Shown in pieces: positions 1-7,772 of a DNA stretch of 32,446 nucleotides. Source of the DNA: Flavobacteriia bacterium (lineage in GTDB: Bacteria > Bacteroidota > Bacteroidia > Flavobacteriales_D > Crocinitomicaceae). The stretch is taken from contig CANHVK010000022.1 of assembly GCA_947464135.1 (NCBI GenBank), forward strand, positions 1-32,446, written 5' to 3'. The notes beneath the pieces are model-generated. The model saw only the letters and a list, made by a program, of their open reading frames with translations. It made no database searches and was not told the DNA's origin. Positions within the stretch are counted from its first letter, which is position 1. Each line of letters opens with the position of its first letter. The position numbers and the translations under genes were made by a program.

Positions 1-2046
1 ACAAAACTATGTTTACCCACCATTTTAAAATTCAAAGAAAATAGTACCGCTGATACCACTATACAAAGTTGGAATTGGGAATTTAGCGATGGTACAACTT
101 ATTCAGGGAAAACACCTCCAGATCACGAATTTAAAACATCTACAGGAAAAGAAATAACGGTAACGTTAACAACCATTGATGTAAATGGCTTTAAAAAAAG
201 TAAAACCGAACGTTTTCCTATTTACAAACCAAGCGCAAGTATTACTGCTGACAAAGTGATTTCAGCTTCAGATAGAACAATTTATATTTGTGAAAACGAT
301 GTTGTTAAGTTTACATCTAATACTCTTATTGGAAATTCATTAACTTCAGAATGGAAGTTTGTAAATACAAATAAAATTATAAAAGGAAATACAATAACTT
401 CTGATCCATGGAAAGTTCGAAAGGGTCTTGATGATAAGGATACTGTTATTTTAAAAATAACAGAGCAAAGTACCGGTTGTCAAAATGATACAAGTGTTTT
501 TATCAAGATCGAAAAATATCCGAGCGCTCAATTAATTACAGATATTAAAAACAATACTGCTTGCGCAAGTGAATCTACAAGCGGAACGAAATCTTACAAT
601 TCAAATTTCAGTATGGATAAATCTAAAAACCCTACTGGTACAACCGCTTATTGGAATTTAGGATATAACAATGGTATTTCATCGAATGAAAGACCATCCC
701 TAAGTTATCCAGTTGGGAATTACACTGTCTCTTTAAAATTAACCACACTTAATCAATGTAAAAAAGATACCACCTTCTCTTTTAAAGTAATAGAAAAACC
801 AACAGGTGCTTTTGTAGCGGGTCCCACAACCATTTGTAAATCAGAAAGTGTAACATTTGAAATTACTCAAAAATCCACTGAAGCTACTGCCTTTAAATGG
901 GATTTTGATGATGGAAATATTGATTCAGTCAATACAAAAGTTAGTCATCAATATAATTTACTCCCTCCTTCTGGAAAAGTAACAGCGAAGTTAATTGTCA
1001 TTAATGGGGTTTGTCCAAGCGACCCAATTACCAAAGATATCAACATCAAATTTGTTAAAGCAGACTTTAATACCTTTGATATAAAACAAGCAGAAAATGA
1101 TGATACTATTTGTTTTGGTGATGAATATAATTTTATAAATACATCTTCAAATTCAAACCAATACCAATGGATTTATGATATAAATAATAGAACTTCCAAT
1201 AGCAAAGATGTGAATAATGTAAAATTTATTGAACCTGGTTTAAAAACTGTTTCTTTGATTGTATCTCATACCGATAATAAATGTAGAGATACACTAACTA
1301 AAAAAATATATGTTAAACCTTTACCAAAAGTAGAAGGAGTTGAACAGGTAATTTGTTATGGTAAAGGACAATCTATAGAATTAAAAGTTAAGGAAAAATT
1401 CAACAACATTGTTTACAGTTGGGATAAAACCGATTTGAGTCCTACTAAAACAAGTACCTATGTAGTTACAGCAACAGATACCATCGATCAATGTTCCTAT
1501 TCAGATGATGTTTTAATGGTTGTGATACAACCTCTTGAGAACATTAATTGGGATACAACAATCGTTATTGGAGATGCTATTAAACTACCTATCGATAATC
1601 AGTACAATACCGTTTTATTTGAATGGAGTCCTATACTAGGATTGAGTTGTACAGATTGTTCCTATCCTATTGTAAGACCTTTAGCAGATACTGTTTACAC
1701 AGTAAAAATGCACGATAAATTAAATTGTTTTAATGAAACTGGAGTTTTTAAGATTATCGTTAAACCAGATACACATATCAAACTACCTACTACCTTCACA
1801 CCAAATGGAGACGGTAACAATGACATTCTTTACGTAAGGGGTTGGGGTATCAAAGAGTTAATATCTTTTGAGATATATAACCGTTGGGGTGCACTACTCT
1901 TTCAAACAAACGATATAAATATAGGATGGGATGGGTATTACAAAGATGAGTTACAAAATAACGAAGTTTATGTTTACAAAGTGTTGGCTAAAAACTGGTT
2001 AAATAAAGAAATTAGTAAAGAAGGATATGTAAATTTAATGAGATAA
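1..2046 (+). CDS. PKD-rich T9SS type B sorting-domain protein (5' end missing)
   Basis: The frame is open from base 1, so the gene begins upstream of the window; a GTG at 256 is only an internal codon. The visible 681 residues are a string of PKD/Ig-like modules: SWNWEFSDG near bases 60-95, FKWDFDDG near 890-915 and YQWIYDIN near 1160. The end carries a typical gliding-motility-associated C-terminal domain (bases about 1795-2040) with TFTPNGDGNND, then FEIYNRWG and WDGYYKDE, ending in the short basic tail usual for type B signals. In this family that domain directs export by the type IX system and release or attachment at the cell surface. Cys-containing modules (TDCSYPIVRP) are common in such proteins. 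The mgtC-like gene follows after 4 bp and probably shares the transcript. The exact binding function is unknown; the sorting-domain call is firm. Confidence 0.93.
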   Translation, partial: TKLCLPTILKFKENSTADTTIQSWNWEFSDGTTYSGKTPPDHEFKTSTGKEITVTLTTIDVNGFKKSKTERFPIYKPSASITADKVISASDRTIYICENDVVKFTSNTLIGNSLTSEWKFVNTNKIIKGNTITSDPWKVRKGLDDKDTVILKITEQSTGCQNDTSVFIKIEKYPSAQLITDIKNNTACASESTSGTKSYNSNFSMDKSKNPTGTTAYWNLGYNNGISSNERPSLSYPVGNYTVSLKLTTLNQCKKDTTFSFKVIEKPTGAFVAGPTTICKSESVTFEITQKSTEATAFKWDFDDGNIDSVNTKVSHQYNLLPPSGKVTAKLIVINGVCPSDPITKDINIKFVKADFNTFDIKQAENDDTICFGDEYNFINTSSNSNQYQWIYDINNRTSNSKDVNNVKFIEPGLKTVSLIVSHTDNKCRDTLTKKIYVKPLPKVEGVEQVICYGKGQSIELKVKEKFNNIVYSWDKTDLSPTKTSTYVVTATDTIDQCSYSDDVLMVVIQPLENINWDTTIVIGDAIKLPIDNQYNTVLFEWSPILGLSCTDCSYPIVRPLADTVYTVKMHDKLNCFNETGVFKIIVKPDTHIKLPTTFTPNGDGNNDILYVRGWGIKELISFEIYNRWGALLFQTNDINIGWDGYYKDELQNNEVYVYKVLAKNWLNKEISKEGYVNLMR

Positions 2047-2050
2047 GACT

Positions 2051-2689
2051 ATGTTTGAGAATGTACATATATTAGATGAAGGAACCAAATTATTAGTTGC
2101 GCTAATTATAGGGGCAATCATTGGAGCAGAAAGAGAGTACAAAAGCAAAGCGGCTGGGTTTAGAACTGTGATTCTAATTACTGTTGGTTCAACTATTTTT
2201 ACAATTGTATCTAATGTAATAGGAACAGATGGGCGTGTTGCTTCGAACATTGTCACTGGTATTGGATTTTTAGGAGCTGGATCTATTTTTAGAGAAGGAA
2301 CGATTATCAAGGGAATCACAACGGCAACTACTATTTGGATTTCAGCAGCAATTGGTATGGCTGTTGGAGTTGGAGAATATGCGTTTGCTTTTATGAGTCT
2401 TTTTGTTGTAATGCTCGTTTTACTGAGTTTCAATTGGATCCAACGATTGATTGACAAAACAAATAAAATTGAAACTTATAAAATTACGTTGAGCAATAAA
2501 AAATCAGATAATAAAGATGTTTTAAAAGATTTCATTAAATCACATCATTTAATTGTTAAAACAATCAAACAATCTAAAAATATCGATCACCATACCTTTA
2601 TATTCTCAGTTCAAGGTTCGGCAATAAATCATAGTAAACTAGTTGAAAGTTTATTTGAAACTGATTATATTTTATCTTTTGAAATCTAA
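2051..2689 (+). CDS. MgtC/SapB family inner-membrane protein
   Basis: The 212-residue protein opens with the hallmark of the MgtC/SapB family: an N-terminal hydrophobic block with LIIGAIIGAEREYKSKAAGFRT, followed by further membrane segments containing GIGFLGAGSIFREG and TTATTIWISAAIGMAVG. Four to five membrane helices fill residues 8-135. Residues 140-212 form a soluble tail of ACT-like character. MgtC proteins help cells grow in low magnesium or inside hosts by acting on the F-type ATPase or related targets; many non-pathogens carry housekeeping relatives, and here the role is not known. The start lies 4 bp after the stop of the T9SS type B gene, with no good Shine-Dalgarno site, so co-transcription is likely. 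A strong terminator follows 30 bp after the stop. Confidence 0.92.
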   Translation: MFENVHILDEGTKLLVALIIGAIIGAEREYKSKAAGFRTVILITVGSTIFTIVSNVIGTDGRVASNIVTGIGFLGAGSIFREGTIIKGITTATTIWISAAIGMAVGVGEYAFAFMSLFVVMLVLLSFNWIQRLIDKTNKIETYKITLSNKKSDNKDVLKDFIKSHHLIVKTIKQSKNIDHHTFIFSVQGSAINHSKLVESLFETDYILSFEI

Positions 2690-2710
2690 TCCAGAACTAG
2701 ACAAAATCAC

Positions 2711-2750
2711 AAAAAAATAGGGTGTCTCGAATTTTCGGACACCCTTTTTT
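2711..2750. terminator. Bidirectional intrinsic terminator between convergent genes
   Basis: GGGTGTC (2720-2726) pairs with GACACCC (2738-2744); CGAA/TTCG extends the stem past a one-base bulge. A T-run (2745-2750) follows on the plus strand and an A-run (2711-2717) precedes it, giving a U-tract for both directions. It sits between the mgtC-like gene (plus) and the zinc-ribbon gene (minus) and should serve both. Confidence 0.9.
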
Positions 2751-2767
2751 AAAAGTTTTATAGTTTG

Positions 2768-3511
2768 TTAATCTTCAGAAGGAACTAACACTCTTCCACA
2801 ATGTTCACAAACAATAATCTTTCTTTTTGATTGAATATCTAATTGACGTTGTGGTGGAATTTTATTAAAACACCCTCCACAAGAATCTCTATCTACTGGA
2901 ACAACAGCTAAACCATTTTTTGCATTTGTTCTCAAACGAGTATAAGCAGTTAACAATCTTTCTTCGATGTTTTTCTTAGCAGCATCTGATTTCGTTTGTA
3001 AAGCATCTTCTTCTTTTTGAGTCTCAGCAATAATTTCATTCAATTCTGCTTTCTTTGTCTCCAAATCAGATTTTCTTAAGTCAAATCTTTCTTTAGTTTC
3101 GTCTAAAGTTTGAACTCTACCTGTTAGGGTAAACTTCGCTTCTTTAATTCTTTTATCGTGTAATTTAATTTCTAATCCTTGAAATTCTATTTCTTTTTCT
3201 AAAGATTCGTATTCACGATTATTTCTAACGTTATTTTGTTGCTCTTTGTACTTAGATATCGCAGCTTCTGCATCTTTCATTGCATTTTTACGATCTAATA
3301 CATCTTGCTCCATCTCTTTAACTTCATCTTGAAGTTTATTAAGACGTGTTTCTAACCCTAGTAATTCATCTTCTAAATCCTGAACTTCTAAAGGCAATTC
3401 ACCACGTACTGTACGTATTCTATCTATTTCAGAATCAATTTTTTGCAATTGGTAAAGAGCATCTAACTTATCTGCTACTGTTACTTCTTTTTTTGTTGCT
3501 GTTCCAGCCAT
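2768..3511 (-). CDS. Coiled-coil C4-type zinc ribbon protein
   Basis: The 247-residue protein has a long charged heptad region (residues about 15-185), predicted as an antiparallel coiled-coil hairpin, and a C-terminal zinc ribbon made by Cys211-x2-Cys214 and Cys235-x2-Cys238. This is the layout of the bacterial C4 zinc-ribbon family (zf-RING_7-type), thought to bind nucleic acid or protein; no enzymatic residues are seen. It starts 2 bp after the stop of the Nif3-like gene, a pairing kept in very many bacteria, so the two are one operon. The ATG at 3511 is preceded by an A/T-rich leader without a Shine-Dalgarno site, as usual in Bacteroidota. Transcription should end at the 2711-2750 hairpin. 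Molecular role unknown; family assignment firm. Confidence 0.93.
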   Translation of the reverse strand: MAGTATKKEVTVADKLDALYQLQKIDSEIDRIRTVRGELPLEVQDLEDELLGLETRLNKLQDEVKEMEQDVLDRKNAMKDAEAAISKYKEQQNNVRNNREYESLEKEIEFQGLEIKLHDKRIKEAKFTLTGRVQTLDETKERFDLRKSDLETKKAELNEIIAETQKEEDALQTKSDAAKKNIEERLLTAYTRLRTNAKNGLAVVPVDRDSCGGCFNKIPPQRQLDIQSKRKIIVCEHCGRVLVPSED

Positions 3512-3513
3512 TT

Positions 3514-4608
3514 TTAGAAATAATTTATTGGGTTTGTATTCACTTTCGTTACACGAATGGCAAAGTTAACAAATTTTTCATTCAAAAAAGAATAAATTAA
3601 ATTAGAAGTGAATTGTTCAGATTCGTAATGGCCTATATCTGCTATTACAATTTTATCGTCAGCATCAAAAAATTCATGGTACTTGAAATCACCTGTTATA
3701 TAAATATCTGCTTTTTTCTGAATGGCATTTTTCAATAAAAAACTCCCTGAACCTCCACAAAAAGCAACTGTTTTAATTTTCTTACCTAGTAAATTTGTAT
3801 GTCTAATTGTTTTACAATGAAACTTTTGTTTTAACTGCGCCAAAAAAGTTAATTCATCAATTGGATTTTCTAACTCTCCAATCATACCTGTTCCTTCGTA
3901 TTGATTTTGATTTTCTAAGTGATAGACGTCATAAGCCACTTCTTCATACGGATGTGATTCTAACATGACGTTCAACACTTTTTGAAGATGGTGTTTTGTT
4001 ACTAAAACTTCTATTTTTGTTTCTTCAACTATTTCCATTTCTCCTTTTTCTCCAATAAATGGAATTGCGTTTTCTCCAGGCAGAAATGTACCATTGCCTT
4101 TAGATGCAAAACTACAATTGGAATAATCTCCAATAGACCCTGCCCCTGCGCTAAACATTGCATATAATACCTGCTCCTGATAATCATTTGGAACAAATAC
4201 TGAAACTTTATAAAGTGGATGCTCAGAAGGCATTAAAATCCTTGGATTTAAGACCCCAATTCTTCTTGCAATTTCAGCATTTACACCTTCTAAATGATGA
4301 TCTAAATTTGTATGAATACCATAAATAACGATATCGTTTTTAATTGCTTTCAGTAAAATACGTTCATTGTAATTTTTACCCGTTAACGATTTTATAGGTT
4401 TAAATATCAAAGGATGATGAGAAACAATTAAATTATATCCTAAATCTATTGCTTCATCTATAATTTCTTCAGTGCAATCTAAACTAATTAGAATACCTGT
4501 AACGTTTTGTTTCACATCCCCTACTTGAACCCCACAATTATCAAATCCTGCCTGACTTGATAAAGGAAATTTATTTTCTAAATATGAAATTACATCATAT
4601 ATTCGCAT
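3514..4608 (-). CDS. Nif3-like dinuclear metal centre hexameric protein
   Basis: The 364-residue protein belongs to the Nif3/YbgI family. Metal-ligand motifs are complete: His64-His65 in VSHHPLIF, Asp103 in HTNLDH, and His326 with Glu330 in GHYESE, matching the five ligands known in E. coli YbgI. It is the long form (about 365 rather than 250 residues) with a PII-like middle domain inserted at roughly residues 130-235 (YKVSVFVPNDYQEQVL to HPYEEVAYDVY). Family members form toroidal hexamers and are often annotated as GTP cyclohydrolase 1 type 2 homologues, but the true substrate is unsettled. It is first in the operon with the zinc-ribbon gene and is divergent from the PorE-like gene across 69 bp, which must hold both promoters. 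Confidence 0.95.
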   Translation of the reverse strand: MRIYDVISYLENKFPLSSQAGFDNCGVQVGDVKQNVTGILISLDCTEEIIDEAIDLGYNLIVSHHPLIFKPIKSLTGKNYNERILLKAIKNDIVIYGIHTNLDHHLEGVNAEIARRIGVLNPRILMPSEHPLYKVSVFVPNDYQEQVLYAMFSAGAGSIGDYSNCSFASKGNGTFLPGENAIPFIGEKGEMEIVEETKIEVLVTKHHLQKVLNVMLESHPYEEVAYDVYHLENQNQYEGTGMIGELENPIDELTFLAQLKQKFHCKTIRHTNLLGKKIKTVAFCGGSGSFLLKNAIQKKADIYITGDFKYHEFFDADDKIVIADIGHYESEQFTSNLIYSFLNEKFVNFAIRVTKVNTNPINYF

Positions 4609-4677
4609 AACTTATTATCTTTAAAATCTTGTCAAAAACTCCTACTAATTTAGTTAAAGATAAAGATAACCAAACAC

Positions 4678-6720
4678 ATGAGATTAATCGCCTTTTATAT
4701 TCTATTGATTAGTTCTGTAAATCTAGTCTTTACACAATCCCCAATTAAAACAGACACACTTAAAACGTATCAAATTAAACGTTTAGGTAAAAATGCTGTT
4801 CGTTATGGTGATATTTATGCTGCTATTACTTATTTCGAAGAATATCTCGAAAAGAAACCTAAACGCTACGATTTTAAATTACAACTAGCAGATTTATACC
4901 GAAAATCTCGAAATTATGAAAAAGCAGCTGCAACTTACAAAGATGTTTTCGAAAAAAAAGGAGAGAAGTATCCAGATGCGCAATTTTATTATGCACGGAT
5001 GTTGAAAGCTACTGGAAAATATAAACAATCAAAAGACGAATACACAAAATTCACCAATAATAAGGGAGCAAAAGAATTAGAAAATATTAAACAATTAAAA
5101 AAACTTGCTCTTGCAGAAATCAAAGGGTGTGATTTCGCTCTGGATTCATTAAAAGAGAAATCAGGTGCCATAATAACACACCTAAACAATTCAATAAATA
5201 AGGCACACATTGAACTCTCCCCTATTTTAATCGATACAAATACGCTTTTGTATGCTTCTATCAATGAAGATAAATTGAAATTATATGACATCGATAAAGA
5301 TCAACGTATTCCAATGAGAAAATTTTTCATTGCGGTAAAAAATAAAGACAAATGGACTGGTGGAAAAGTATTCGAAGGACCATTTAATGACTCTTCTTCC
5401 AATGTTGGTAACGGTGCATTTTCTCCTGATGGAAATCGATTTTATTATTCTAAATGCAACTTTAATGGCAAAGGAAAAATGATTTGCAGACTATTTGTGA
5501 GTTACAAAGAAAAAAATAAATGGCAAAAACCTGTCGACTTGGGTGAATTAGTTAATTCCGAAGAATATACAACAACAATGCCCACGGTAGGGGTTGATAG
5601 TAAAAAACAACAGGAAGTTGTTTATTTTGTATCCGATAGACCTGGTGGTAAAGGTGGTATGGATATTTGGTGCACTTATTTCGACGAAAAGAAAAAAACG
5701 TTTAAGGCTCCTAAAAATATTGGAAATACAATAAATACTGTAGGGGATGAAATAACTCCTTATTATGATTTTTCAAATAGAACTCTATATTTTAGTTCAG
5801 ATGGATTTGCAGGATTAGGAGAACTTGATATTTATCAATCCATTGGAGAAATTAAAACTTGGAGTGCACCAGAAAATCTTGGCGCTCCTTATAACTCTTG
5901 TGTTGATGATTTATATTACGTAAAAGGCAAAAAACCCAAAGTAAAAAGCGGTTTTTTTGTTTCAAATCGTATAGGGGGTGTAAATCTGCTGAATGAAACT
6001 TGTTGTGATGATATTTATGAATTTATTGACCCTCAATATGTCAATATTTTCGTCAAAGGAAAAGTGTTAGAGTTAGGTAACGATACATTGAATAAAATTG
6101 TTGGATCACTGAATCAAACACCAGTATCTCTTTATAAAGTTCAATCAGATGGCACCGAACATTTACTAAAAACGACTACAACAGACAAAAGTGGTAAATA
6201 TGAATTTCAATTAGAAGAAGGATTAAATTACAAAATAATCATTGAAAAAAACGGCTATTTTACAAAAAGAATGGAAGTATCAACTGAAAAAATACATAAG
6301 TCTGACTCAATAAAACTTGATTTAGTCGTAAAACCGATTCCTAAAGGATCAATTATAATTAGTAATATCTATTATGAAACTGCAAAAGCAGATTTGAAAC
6401 CTGAATCGAAAGAAAGTCTAGATAAAGAACTTGTAAGTTTATTAAAAGATAACCCTCAACTAATTATTGAAATAGGTTCACATACAGACGATATTGGTTC
6501 AAACGAATATAACCAAAAACTTTCACAGCAACGAGCACAAAGTGTTGTTAATTATTTAATTGAAAAAGGCATCGCAAAAGAAAGAATGTTAGCGAGAGGA
6601 TATGGAGAAACAAAACCTCTTACTCCAAATATTACTGCAATTGAGAGACAAAAAAATAGAAGAACAGAATTTAAAATTATTGGCACTATTAAAAATACAG
6701 AAATTAACTACGAAGAATAG
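4678..6720 (+). CDS. PorE-like TPR / beta-propeller / OmpA-family protein
   Basis: The 680-residue protein has a signal peptide (hydrophobic residues 4-18, cleavage near FTQ-S) and no lipobox Cys. TPR-like helices follow (about 30-130: AITYFEEYLEKKP, YEKAAATYKDVF), then PD40/WD40-type propeller strands (about 165-445, with repeated FxSDxxGG-like blades at about 313 and 370), a carboxypeptidase-regulatory-like beta domain (about 454-535), and an OmpA C-terminal peptidoglycan-binding domain (about 560-670) with SHTDDIGSNEYN and LSQQRAQSVVNYL; Asp604/605 and Arg619 are the expected diaminopimelate contacts. This domain order and length match PorE of the Porphyromonas T9SS, which anchors the machine to peptidoglycan. 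Flavobacteria carry several paralogues, often beside PorP/SprF; no PorP/SprF gene is present here, so orthology with PorE is not proven. Its stop lies 3 bp from that of the opposing gene. Confidence 0.9.
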   Translation: MRLIAFYILLISSVNLVFTQSPIKTDTLKTYQIKRLGKNAVRYGDIYAAITYFEEYLEKKPKRYDFKLQLADLYRKSRNYEKAAATYKDVFEKKGEKYPDAQFYYARMLKATGKYKQSKDEYTKFTNNKGAKELENIKQLKKLALAEIKGCDFALDSLKEKSGAIITHLNNSINKAHIELSPILIDTNTLLYASINEDKLKLYDIDKDQRIPMRKFFIAVKNKDKWTGGKVFEGPFNDSSSNVGNGAFSPDGNRFYYSKCNFNGKGKMICRLFVSYKEKNKWQKPVDLGELVNSEEYTTTMPTVGVDSKKQQEVVYFVSDRPGGKGGMDIWCTYFDEKKKTFKAPKNIGNTINTVGDEITPYYDFSNRTLYFSSDGFAGLGELDIYQSIGEIKTWSAPENLGAPYNSCVDDLYYVKGKKPKVKSGFFVSNRIGGVNLLNETCCDDIYEFIDPQYVNIFVKGKVLELGNDTLNKIVGSLNQTPVSLYKVQSDGTEHLLKTTTTDKSGKYEFQLEEGLNYKIIIEKNGYFTKRMEVSTEKIHKSDSIKLDLVVKPIPKGSIIISNIYYETAKADLKPESKESLDKELVSLLKDNPQLIIEIGSHTDDIGSNEYNQKLSQQRAQSVVNYLIEKGIAKERMLARGYGETKPLTPNITAIERQKNRRTEFKIIGTIKNTEINYEE

Positions 6721-6723
6721 AAA

Positions 6724-7143
6724 CTAAATCAGCTCATTAAGATTTAATTTCAGGTTTCTTCCATTATTAAATCGGATAGAAACAGTATTCGTTATATTGC
6801 AAAAAGAAGCACTATTTACAACTAGATTAGAGAAAATAGTTCGGTAATAAAAAATATTCATTTTATGTCTTAGTCCTTTAAAAAATGTTGAATCTTGTTG
6901 TTTACTTAACATTTTTAATCTTCTTACAATTTCACCACTACTTCTATGATATAAACACACGTGGTAAGTTTGTTTACTTATCAAACTTTTCATCAAACTA
7001 GTTTTTCCAGTTTGAAAAAATAATTCATCAGAACCAACCAACTCACCATTATCTTTTCTTAACATACAATATTTTTTTCCCGTTGATTCTTCAACAGAAA
7101 AAAGCACATCAGAAATTTTAGAATTAACTGAAATCGTTTCCAT
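6724..7143 (-). CDS. Conserved-looking hypothetical protein, 139 residues
   Basis: I do not recognise the family. The protein is soluble, without signal peptide or membrane segment, and mixes short beta-prone stretches (YCMLRKDNGELVG, YHVCLYHRSSGEIVRRL, SIRFNNGRNLKLNLNEL) with a basic middle part (FKGLRHKMNIFYYR). I prefer the ATG at 7143; a GTG at 7164 would add seven residues but would lie on the edge of the palindrome at 7164-7176. The gene is convergent with the PorE-like gene (3 bp between stop codons, no terminator between them). A paired TTGTAACAA-type site lies just upstream, so it may be controlled by a dimeric repressor or by itself. The upstream 86-residue gene has its own terminator, so they are likely separate units. 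Confidence 0.7.
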   Translation of the reverse strand: METISVNSKISDVLFSVEESTGKKYCMLRKDNGELVGSDELFFQTGKTSLMKSLISKQTYHVCLYHRSSGEIVRRLKMLSKQQDSTFFKGLRHKMNIFYYRTIFSNLVVNSASFCNITNTVSIRFNNGRNLKLNLNELI

Positions 7144-7163
7144 AAAATTGTTATCCAACTTCA

Positions 7164-7197
7164 CTTTGTAACAAAGTAGATTAATAATTGTTACAAA
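7164..7197. promoter_or_regulatory. Paired palindrome, candidate operator
   Basis: CTTTGT-A-ACAAAG (7164-7176) is a perfect 13-bp palindrome. A second, related site TTGTTACAAA lies at 7188-7197. Their centres are 22 bp apart, about two helical turns, on the same face of the DNA. They sit immediately upstream of the 139-residue gene at 7143, where a transcription factor would control it. No regulator can be assigned. Confidence 0.5.
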
Positions 7198-7233
7198 ATA
7201 TAAGCAAAAATAATTTGTTTTATTTAAAATCTA

Positions 7234-7265
7234 TAAGAAAGAGGGTACCAAAAGAAGGCACCCTC
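7234..7265 (-). terminator. Intrinsic terminator of the 86-residue gene
   Basis: GAGGGT (7241-7246) pairs with ACCCTC (7260-7265); after one mismatch CC/GG extends the stem. Read on the minus strand the hairpin is followed by TTTCTTATAG, a modest U-tract. It starts 7 bp beyond the stop codon at 7272. Confidence 0.65.
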
Positions 7266-7271
7266 GAAATA

Positions 7272-7532
7272 CTATTTTTCTTCCCAAGTATTATATATAC
7301 GATCCCACACATCATTGAAGTCTAAAACTTTCTCGACAACCACTGGATGCATTACATTTTTAGAATTTTCAATCCAAGTTCTTTGCATTTTAGTAAACCA
7401 TCTTAGATTGTTTAATTGAACTTTTCTAAACTGTTTAACATCAAGTTTAGTGTAGTTTGAGAAGAATTCATCTGAAACTTTAATTCCTGACTCAACTAAT
7501 TGAATCAATGTGTCTTTTTGTAATTCAGTCAT
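7272..7532 (-). CDS. Small hypothetical protein, 86 residues
   Basis: I do not recognise this protein. It is a soluble, mostly helical, Trp- and Asn-rich chain with no signal peptide, Cys or known motif; helices run through residues 2-30 (LQKDTLIQLVESGIKVSDEFF), 33-58 (VKQFRKVQLNNLRWFTKMQRTW) and 65-85 (VVEKVLDFNDVWDRIYNTWEE). The ATG at 7532 is the only sensible start. It has its own terminator and is divergent from the response-regulator gene across a 240-bp spacer, so it could share a regulatory region with that gene. Its helical, phasin-like look is only an impression. Confidence 0.7.
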   Translation of the reverse strand: MTELQKDTLIQLVESGIKVSDEFFSNYTKLDVKQFRKVQLNNLRWFTKMQRTWIENSKNVMHPVVVEKVLDFNDVWDRIYNTWEEK

Positions 7533-7655
7533 AGTATAATAGATTAGTTATTATAAATTTAAAACAATCTTTTTTTTAAAACAAAAAAAAATTAAACCAC
7601 AGCTAAATCTTCCTAAAACGGCAATTAATCCTAAAAAGGGAAATAGAATTTTAGC

Positions 7656-7687
7656 ACGTAAATTTTGACGTAAATTTCGTGTAAATC
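7656..7687. promoter_or_regulatory. Iterated ACGTAAATTT motif upstream of the two-component genes
   Basis: ACGTAAATTT occurs at 7656-7665 and again at 7668-7677, and a degenerate GTGTAAATCA follows close behind (about 7680-7689). The spacing is about one helical turn. The array lies in the 240-bp divergent spacer, roughly 90-115 bp before the regulator start, where an activator or repressor could bind. The rest of the spacer (7533-7772) is A/T-rich without other structure that I can identify. Confidence 0.4.
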
Positions 7688-7772
7688 AATATTTTAAGCG
7701 AACAAAAACAATCAAGTTTAAATTATTTTACTTAAATTTAATAAAATAATAACCAACCTCAAACTAAATGTT

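Noticed and set aside
2035-2457. Open frame of 140 codons on the minus strand
   Set aside because: It lies fully antisense to the clear MgtC/SapB gene and shows no motif of its own.
4678-6720. Giving the symbol porE
   Set aside because: Domain order and length fit, but Bacteroidota have several paralogues with the same layout and no neighbouring T9SS core gene confirms orthology.
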